NCBI GenBank assembly: GCA_003342895.1 | Contig: PTFA01000277.1 | Location: 491,288 to 555,287, forward strand | Origin: Casuarius casuarius | Lineage: Eukaryota; Chordata; Aves; Casuariiformes; Casuariidae | Length of the DNA stretch: 64,000 bases | Direction of reading: 5' to 3' | Part shown: positions 37,901 through 47,900 of the stretch, piece after piece | Layout of the letters: the number at the start of each line of letters is the position of its first letter | How positions within the stretch are numbered: the stretch's first letter is position 1 | Notes under the pieces: model-generated | Told to the model about the DNA's origin: nothing | Databases searched by the model: none | Seen by the model: only the letters and a program-made list of their open reading frames with translations | Program-made: the position numbers and the translations under genes

Positions 37901-40900
37901 TAACGTCCTGTATCCTCCTCAAAAGCTTCAACAATAACCAAGGAGTGTCGATCTCCTGTCTGGATAATTTGAATGTCTGGTGAGTTTTCAAGCTCCTTCC
38001 CTTCACAATACCATCTGTAAGGCAAAAAATTTTGTTTATCTAGGCAAACAACTTGACAAATAGAATGACAATGTCAGAAGTCTTTCTCACAATAAAACAG
38101 TGGGTTTTTGCCTGAAGGTTTAGATAGGGTACCGGGGGCAAATTCATAGGTATAAACTATTTATGGTTTTCAGAATATGTAGTTGCAGTAAATAACAGAA
38201 TTCCTTTTTTTGCCATATTTAAAACATATTAACAAACCAGTTTACATAAGTAACTCTACCAAATACTCTTCTAGATATACAGATTTCATTGGGAAAGTAG
38301 AAGAAAAGAGAGCTCTGAATTTGAAATACTATCAATCCAACTCTGAATTTCTCTTGAGATACATTTGGATCTGTATTGTGGCTTAGATCAAAGCAAAAAT
38401 AACTGAATAAACAAATTTCCCTCAAACACAGGATTACAAAGTTCATGTTGATTTAAGATGTGACTGAAATTTACTATAATATATCTGTATTTTTAGACAA
38501 GTGGCAGAATTCGAGTAGCCAAATGGATGTGCATTCACCTTTACCCTATCTTGTCTCATTAATATAGATGTATATAAAACTCCCACAAACAATCTTTGTA
38601 TTTTCTGTTTATTGTTGCTTTCTTAACTAGGTATGGTTGGTTATACATTTTGTGCATATGTGGATATGAGTTGTCATACTGCTAGAAAATTTTTCATTCA
38701 ATTGATTTTTAAAAATTTATTTAATTATTTCACCAACTATAAATGATAACTTGGTAAAAGTGCTTCCTGGCCTTTTGATATAAAGAAATGCTATAAAAGC
38801 AATGAGAAACATATTTACTATCATATTTTGCAGCAAATTACATTAGTTGTGGAAAAGCTGAGGATAGGTATTTCAATAATAAACTGTATTAATGAGTATT
38901 TCCTAGCTCATACTATAAGGTACTTTGATACATTTNCATCTCAGATCATTAAGAAAAGCATTAATAAATACATTTATTAAACCATTCAATTGCATTTGCC
39001 TCTTGGAGGCACAACTTTTTAGAGCAGTTTGTGATTGAATTTGGCCATGAAGAAATCCCCAAGGGAATATCTTTGCCCCAAGGCAAAGAAGTATGAGGCA
39101 GTCCGTACCATGGAGAACTCGAATCTAGGAGAAGCATAATGTAGAACTGAAAAGTGAGCCTCAAAGGGCCTGTGAGGTATGAGGGAGTACAGAGCTGGAA
39201 CTTAAATGCTGATTACATAGCTAAGCAGTAAACCATGTACTATTTGTGCACCGTCAATCCTAGCCATCCAGTGTGGCTTTCTTAAAGTAGACAGGGTATT
39301 CCCCAGTCTACTTGGAGTTGCATATTAGTGTAATCTGTAGCTGTACAGTCAACTGACTTGGGTGTGCAGCCTGGAAACTGTACGGGTCAGTCTTCTGCAG
39401 GGGAGTTCCTGCACGGTAGAATGAGCTGCACTGCTTAACACAAGATTCCCTTTCTGAAAGACAGTACTTTGTAGCTAGAGAGCTGGAACTTAAAGTCTTG
39501 CTTTGTGTCTACATCTGTTTGCTTATCCTCTTTTAAAGTTGGCAGCCTCTGTTGTAAGAACGATTGAAAATTGGTCTTAGAAAACAACCTTTATGGAAAT
39601 AACACTTTCAATTGCAATGGGCAGTCATGTTNTAAATATTATCACGTTAAAAAGAATGAGAATAGGGTGTCAAANGCCCCAGCTCTCTTGCCTGACATTT
39701 CACAGCTGAGGTACAGATTTGCTTCTGTAAAATACACTCACATCCCTCTTGCAGTTTTACCAGTGAGAAATTGGCACTGCTTCATACGGACAACTTCAAC
39801 CAAAGTTAGGTGGTTCTCTTCCATTTGAACATTCGAGTTGTGATAGACAAGCTCTAGGAGATCTGGCAACTGTGCTTTAAAATGCTACCAGCCTGAGGTT
39901 GATTTCTTTGCTGGAGATTACTCGCTCTGAAGCAAGGGTGGCAGAGTCAGGTGCATTCCCAGACCCAGGTGCCTTGGTTCGACTCTAATGAAAATGAGTT
40001 TGCACTAAGACACTAGGGGCATGGATCTAGGATAACTGAACCTCTATATCACTTTTGCTGAGTATTAATAACCTCCAAAAGAAGGGGCTGTGCAGCCAGG
40101 AGGCTACAGCTGCATCTTTAAATTGCCAGAACAGTTTGCTTGAAGTGAATGTGAGCCAGAGCCATAAGGGAATGTTCCTCTGTCCCTCTGCATTTTGATT
40201 TAGCTCATTTGATAGGTTTTCCACCGCTCTGGTGGACAAACTGAGATGCTCTGAGGTACTTTCTGTCAGTGAGCATCTGCCTAGGACAGCACTTCACTCC
40301 AGGATAGCTTTCAGCAGCCTTTCATGCTGCCTCTGAAGCCTCAAAGAACTTTGTTTAAGACATTTCACAATACAGCATAAACAGCTCTCTGGATNTTAAC
40401 CAAATGCAGGCAATGTGCAGCACCTTTGGAAATTTAAGAGACAGCTGTCAATATACAAAGGGAGTAACGACATCAGCACACATCCTTGGATGCCAGGTGG
40501 GTTAGTACACGTAACGAGATAAATGAGAACTTACTGGGTGTTCTGGCTCAGACTACAGGTCTAACTAACCCAGCATCCTGTCTCTGAGTGTAGCCAAAAG
40601 AAGACACGTAGGGAAGAGTGTAAGAACAGAGCAAGTACATATATAAGAAATGTATATATTGCTCCTGAGTATCTACCTAGTCTCCAAACATCTTTTTTTA
40701 GAATATCTGAGGGAACACTATGAAATAAGTGTAAAAAGGCAAATTCACTGGTCTTGAAAAGATTGTCTACAAACTGATGGATTTAATGGATTTCACTATC
40801 ACTATTTTTATATATATATATTTTTATGTATATCTATCTCACTATTATTATTATTTTACTATCTATTACTTCCTAGTAGATTAGATTGTATGGTTCTTTG

Positions 40901-43900
40901 CTAATATTTTCCTTTGCAAATCCTACTTTTTATTCTTGTACAATCAGTTAATCCTATCAATAATCTAGGTATATACATATTTATTTTGAAAGAATTGGTT
41001 TGCATTTCCATTCAAAATACATTTCCTTTAAAAATAATGATTTTTATAACTTTTTTTCTTCTGTTTGAGCTGTAATTCCACCACAGTCCAAGGATCTCTA
41101 GTCCAAGTTCCTCTAATACAAACCCCTTCAGACAGAAAGAACAGCTACAGTTATCGTAGATTTGCCCATAATGACTTGCCTAAGTCAGTTATTTTCCCCA
41201 CTAATAATTAGATATAGCCTTATTTTGATGGCCTATACTCCCCAGAAGTTCATATTACATTTGCTGTTCTGTTCACTGCTGTCCTTATAGACTTGTAGAT
41301 GCCGACACCACCCCTAGTAGTGGAGATGAAGGACAGGGCACTTGTTATTCCAAACACAAACAGCTAATGCTTGGGATAAAGGAACAGCTCTACCAGCTGG
41401 GGGTAAATAAAGGAAAATTTTGGCAGTCCCAAGGGAGAAGTACAGTAACGTGCACTACCGGGTTGATTGAACAGGTCCTTTGCAATTAATCAGTGCCATT
41501 TTTAGGTTCCAGACACAGAAATTATATAGCATTCCTGAGATCCCAAAGGGCAAATTTTTTGATTTTATACATAGTATGGTTTATTCTTTTGTTGTTTTCA
41601 AGAGTTGCAAGTGGTGATAATTGACTATGGTCACATTTTCAGGAGAGAAGACCTAGGGTTCATGCACAGTTGTGTGACTACAGTCACAAATTGGGTATTT
41701 GAATGTGCAAATGGCTATTTGGATGTGTAATTCATGTGGGCAATTGTGTAACTTGGGAGCTGAGTCATGGCACTTACTCATGTCTTTTTATATACCTGCC
41801 TCATGCCTCTTCCTTATAACGGAGTCTTGTTTTATCATGTTAGCTTTAGCACTTATGAAAAACTACTAAAGAGAGAAATATCCATGTTATAGAATTTGAT
41901 CTCATTTTCAGCAGCATCTTTTCAGAACTTTAAAATAACTTAAGCAGTACAGTAATATTATATTTCTGCACCCTCTCAAATGTGATTCCTCACTCAAATG
42001 ACACAAAGCAAAACACATGACACAAAATGCTGTGATATCATCACCAGTAAGATATAAGAACTCTTTGTGTTCCTACTGATCAGCATTTCCAATCAACCTG
42101 TTGTGTTCGCATAGATAAGTCTGTACTGCATGCCTTTGTGAGGCAAAACCTAATTTCCTATAAGCAAAATTAAAACCAGGTTTTGCCTCTTTGGAAGCTA
42201 TTTCTGCCAGTTATTTTAGTAATANGTGAGTAGTATATTCCTTTAATAGACTCAAACAGATGATGAGGCAGGANTGAGTTACTTCTTTTCTTTGCAGTTA
42301 TTTTTTCCTTTGACCAGTCCAAAATTTGCAACGTAAGTGATTTAAAACTTCAGGAGTAAACTGTTTCAAACCAGGGTTTAGTTTTCCTATGCAATTTGCT
42401 CTTTAGTCACTAATTTCATGTTACTTAATGTTAAATTATTTTGAGATAAAGCCAAGAAAAAGAGTGTGGTAAAGATACACTATCTTTTTGCACTGCTTAT
42501 AAGTGAAAAATAATTATTTCTGTCTTGTGAGCTTTAGGGAAATCTTTGGTATGGCCACTTACTAACATTTTATTTTATTCTTACCATCGAAACATTGTAC
42601 GTGGTAGCAATGAAATGTCATTTACAAGAGGAGTTCTGACATTGAGATACGTGACATGACTAAAGTAGCAATACTCTCCATCACTGACATTTCATTCCTG
42701 CCATGAATTGTAATGATAGCTTCATCATACAAGGCAGGTTCACATTAAGCACAGGCAGTGTCATCCACTGTGCCAAATTCATCCTAGGTATAAATCCATT
42801 GACTTGATTGGAGTTACACGTAGCAGAAGTTTGGCTCTCTAGCCGTGGAGTTCTAAAACAGATAAATGCTTTCATTTGGCAGAAGGAGAACAAAATTCGT
42901 AGTCAATCTTATGTGATTTTAGCATCTCTAAAATCTGTAATTAATTGCAGATCTGTTTTCCTTAACCAAAGCAGTGCTAAAATGCACCTTTTAAGCTATC
43001 TATGCCTATGTTAAAGAATGCTTTCATGGAAACCGTATGACATACAGCCTGTTTTTAGAACATCAAATCCTCATGACACTTCCAGGATGGCTGTGTATGC
43101 CAAACCATGCAACGTGATTCATAAGTAAAATTAACCTAGGAGTGATGAGCCAAACAGTTTGGAGAAATGTAGGCACCTCTGAACTTGAAGGAATAAGGAG
43201 TGCTCTCCTCGCGGAGAGGAGTGAATGTCATACCTATCATTAGTCACATAGAAACAGAGCTGTAGAAGGAAGCTTGGGAAAGAGGTCATAAAAACCTTGA
43301 ATTTTTTGCAAATATGCCANACACTTCTCTTAAATGCTTATTTCTAACCTGCACTATAGTCAGAGTAAATTAATCAATCAGTAATTGTAGAAATGTTCTT
43401 TAATTGTGAGCTAATGGTTGAACTCACTACAAGCCCATGAACTATAGGATCAATCTCTATTCCTCTTTTTTTTTTTTGTCACTGCATTTATTCATTATGA
43501 CACCGCATGATGATACTTAAAAAAAGGAGTTAGATTTCGTTGAAGCTTCTTTTTAGATCGATAGGCTTAACCAGCTTTCTCTAATGGTGTGCTTAGTTAC
43601 GTTCGTCTAAAGTATGTAGGCTTATTTTCACTGATACTAGCCAGTTTTACATTAAGGCTGAGTTATCTTCAGAAAGATTTGGACAGGTCTATATTGAGCC
43701 AAGCAGGTTTTTAGCACTTCATATACTGATACTTTCAATCAGTTCACACCTTGTTCTCTTGCTCCTCCATCCAGTTTTCTGTCCCTGACTGATCCCTCCT
43801 ATATACCAGACAGTTACCCTCCAAGCCTGTAAATTATACTGCTTTTACCACTGCCAATGATATTTTGACCCTGATCCATCATGTATGTCATTTACACCAT

Positions 43901-44932
43901 TTTTTACATCATCGGTTGTTTTGTACTCCCTCATTTTCAAACACAGTATTTTCCATGGTATTTCCATCGTATTTTCCAGTCCTTTCCATTCCTGTGATAC
44001 ATCAGTTTGTTTCTAAACCTCTTATCTCTCTTATAATCCAAACTATCTCAGTATAACCATCTGATTGCTCCTAGGGATGACTGAGAAACTACATTACAGA
44101 GCCTGTTGAATCTCGTTCTTGTTTCACAATGTTCTGGGTTCCCACAGTACCACTCCTACATTATAAGCATATATATATTGTGAGCATTATAAGCACCTTA
44201 TGATTTATTTCTGTGATTAGGAAGTCCAGTGTAAGTGACAGAGGACACAGACATATTCAAGAATGAATTGGCACATGAGTATCCAAGGGAAACTTGTTTA
44301 CTGAACGGGGCCTTCAGCTAGGTTGAGGGAAGAAGAAATCATGCCTTAGAGCAGCCAGCATTAAGCTTTCTTTCATCAGTTGCTGCCTTGTCAATTATTC
44401 CTTTCTTGGGACTACTGATTTTTGTGTCTATCTTGTTTGTCTGTTAAATACCTCTCTCCTTTCCTTGCATAGATCCGTAGATTTTGAATTAGCCGTAAAC
44501 CTCAGAAAGCTGTTACCCTCAAAGCGAGGCTCTAAGCTGAGCATTGGAGACAACTCAGCAGCTACAGCCAGCAGGATGCCCTCTTCACTACTCTGGAAGC
44601 TCTGAGCAGCAGGTCAAAGACAAGCACTATTTTTAGTGAACAGTGCATTCTCACAATCCCCGTGGTTTGTGGAACACGTACCCCAAAGTATGTTATTTTC
44701 TGGTTTCCTATTGCTGTGACAGTGACTAAAAAGGCCATGATTACTGGCAGCATATGAAAATTTATCACTTAGGCAAGTGGATTTCTTTACACCTTTTCAT
44801 AGAGTTACTCCTACACATTGGAGCTGAAAGAATCTTGAATGAACAGGAAAAAATTTTGTTAACAATTATGATCAGGAAACTCTTTTCAAGCAGCTAATCT
44901 TCCCAGCTTTCTCCTTAATACAGCATGTATGT

Positions 44933-44972
<40 letters not shown>

Positions 44973-47900
44973 AGTTCAAACTTACCCCCTTGTAACTTAT
45001 CTTTTATTTGTTAGTTTAAATTGTGAAACTGAAACCTGAGCCTGATGTTTCCCTTTTGCTTGGCGGCTTGGGGCTGGTTTTCCCAATGGGACTTCTTTGT
45101 CCCTGTCCCTGCCTCCCTTGTCTAGGGGCAGCAGCACCTGAGTGAATGATTTCAGGGTAAATTAGCCTCTCTCTTCCTTCCTGCACTGAAACCCTCATGC
45201 CCTGACAGGCTGCAATGAATGCAAAGTACCTTCCCTTCTGTTGCTTAATTCAGAGCACGCTTGAGCAGTAATGCAACTGGCAGGAGCCTCATATTCTCTG
45301 GTAACCTGTTTGTGTGCCCATGCCCTTAGAAAGGCATCGAGTCCATTTTGGACTTCTGGGTTAGCTCTTCGAAGACCGTGGTCTGGCTACAAGCAGGAGG
45401 CAGCAGACCAAGTGAGCATTTCTGTTTGGTGCTGTGCAGTGCCTGACTGCAGTGTATCATCAGTGGAAAAGGCTGGATGATACCTGTTTTATGAAAGTGT
45501 AACAACTCCCATATAGACTGTCATGCACATGAGTAGCTTAATTTATTATATAAAATAAACAGAATCAAATGTTGAGATAGAAGTTTCAATGGAAAAGCTT
45601 CAGTTTTGTTGGGACAAAAATTAACCCAGCTTACAAAGATCCCATCATGCAATTCCATGGAATCAAGCAGTCCCTGAACTGGGTGCACAGGCATCCTGGC
45701 CATCCATGGATATGCCATGGGATGACTCATTGTTCTGCGTTTTCTGATTTGCCTTTGCGAGGCTTCAGTGACTTTATAGTTTCAGCTTCTAATTCAGATA
45801 CTTGTTAAATGCCTAAACTTAGATGGCATGAATACCGCATCAGTTTTATGTTGTGTCAAAGGCATAGGTATGGTGCACTTTTAAGAAGATAGTGCTGTGG
45901 CCTTCTGGAGAAATGTATATATTTAACACTGTGTGCCAGAGCATATGTATATAAGTGAGCAAGTCAGTGTTCTTTTCTGAATACAGAGAAAGAGGGATTG
46001 AGTTTGCGTACAGATGTATACACATAAGAGAAAATTATTTCAGTTGTTTTCATTCTATTATAAATAGTGAACAATGAGAGAAGAAAAAGTTATTTCCCAT
46101 GTCTAGGTTAGGGATCCTGTTCACATTTTTAATATCAAAAAGTATTATCAAGGCCAGTGGCTGGAGAAATCAGTCTCAAAATCTTTAGAAGCAAGAGATG
46201 TCTTCAGAGAAGGATGCTAATATCTAGGGTATGGTAATACTCCCTGAGTGTTCAGCTTTTCTGTCAAAAAGCAAATTTCTGGCACTGTTTTCTTCTGCGA
46301 TCAGACTTCTCTAAGGCCTTTAGTTTAAGGGCTGAACTCAATACAACATTTGTAGCAGTGAGTTTGGACACAAAGCTTAGAAGAAAGCATATATACTTCC
46401 CAAACAAGATATTTCCCTCCAGCTTCAGCACAAATACCTATTTTATAAACAAACTATTTAGTCTTTTAGAAATTTACATTTCTGTCATGGACAAAATACC
46501 CAATGTGGCGCCACGGGTCAAGGTCTTGTTAGAGATTGAGAACCTATGGGTTACTACTGAGGGCACTAGTGGGACAAAATGGTCTGGCAGTCACAGTTCA
46601 GAAGAGGAAGCTATAAGCTGGGAAACTTCTTGTTGTCATGACAAGATTGTCCATAACTGAAGACAGGCCAAAACAAGAGGATTTATTTGTAGATCCTTGT
46701 TCCTATATCTTTAATAATGTGTTGTAAAAGCTTCTTCCTTCTGAAAATATAGCAGCTGGTGTGGCACAAATTGTGTCCGAAATCCAAGGGAGTGGAAGAC
46801 AAAGATTCTTTACCACACAAATCTTTGGAGCGTCCATCTTTGGACATTGAGATAGTTATCACTTGATGATGGTGCCTGTTAATTTGGTGAGAAAGATGAT
46901 AAAGGTGTTGACTGCAGTAGAAGTGGTAGTAGTGCTGTACCCATCTTTGTCTAAGTATATAAGGAAGTCAAGGACTGTAACGAGATTTCGTTAGATGAGC
47001 TGACAACTGGAAAACGTGGACCATCTGTGAAGCTCAGAGTCCCTTAATTAGATGCTGAAGACGCAAACATTTCTTTTCAATATTTAGAAAAGCAACAGAG
47101 ATTTCTAAAATGCCAAGAAAAGGGCTGGCAGCCATCTAGACTAAAGGTATGTATGATACTGCAGATGTTAGACNGGATGCAAATACGTATAGTACTTTTC
47201 TAGAAGATGGATAGAATTTTCCTTTCTTTTGGATTGGTGCAGTTCCAGCAAAGGGAACAGAATTCCACCATTGTAAATGAGAGGTAAATTTGGCCCTATG
47301 AGCTCTGCATGAACAAATTTAGATTTAGAAATACTGATGAGATCTAGGAATTTTCGAGATGAATGCAAAAGTTATAATAATCTGTTTCTTATTCCATTGA
47401 TGTCATTGATGCATAAAGTGTAGCTCTTTCACATTTCCTTTCATCTCCAGTGATCTGTGCAAATATTGCCTATTTGACCTTCAAAATCCTCATAGATATA
47501 GGTGAAAACTGTAGCATCGGATTTAGCAGGCTAGTCGCACAACATGAATAAGTGTCGGTTAATCAGGGTGTTTTATATATGGTAAAACGGAAGTGATTTT
47601 TTCAAGGTCATACAGGAATTGTTGTCAGAATGTGAACTGGAATTGAGCTGCTCCTAGCTATTTGTGTAATAACTGAAATGAACTCCTTTCTTTTCTATTC
47701 ATTTATGGAGGTTTTTTGTTTTTAGGAACCTACATTCACTCATCTCAAATGCCTTCAAACATCAGCCTGAAGTCTCATGGCATCAGTGTTTTTAGCTGGT
47801 TTACACAATCATTCACTCTTTTTATTTCCATAAAGATAACCAGCATTTCTCATTCAGGTGGTAGCACTTCCTTTAGTTATGGAAGTACAGCTTTTTAAAA

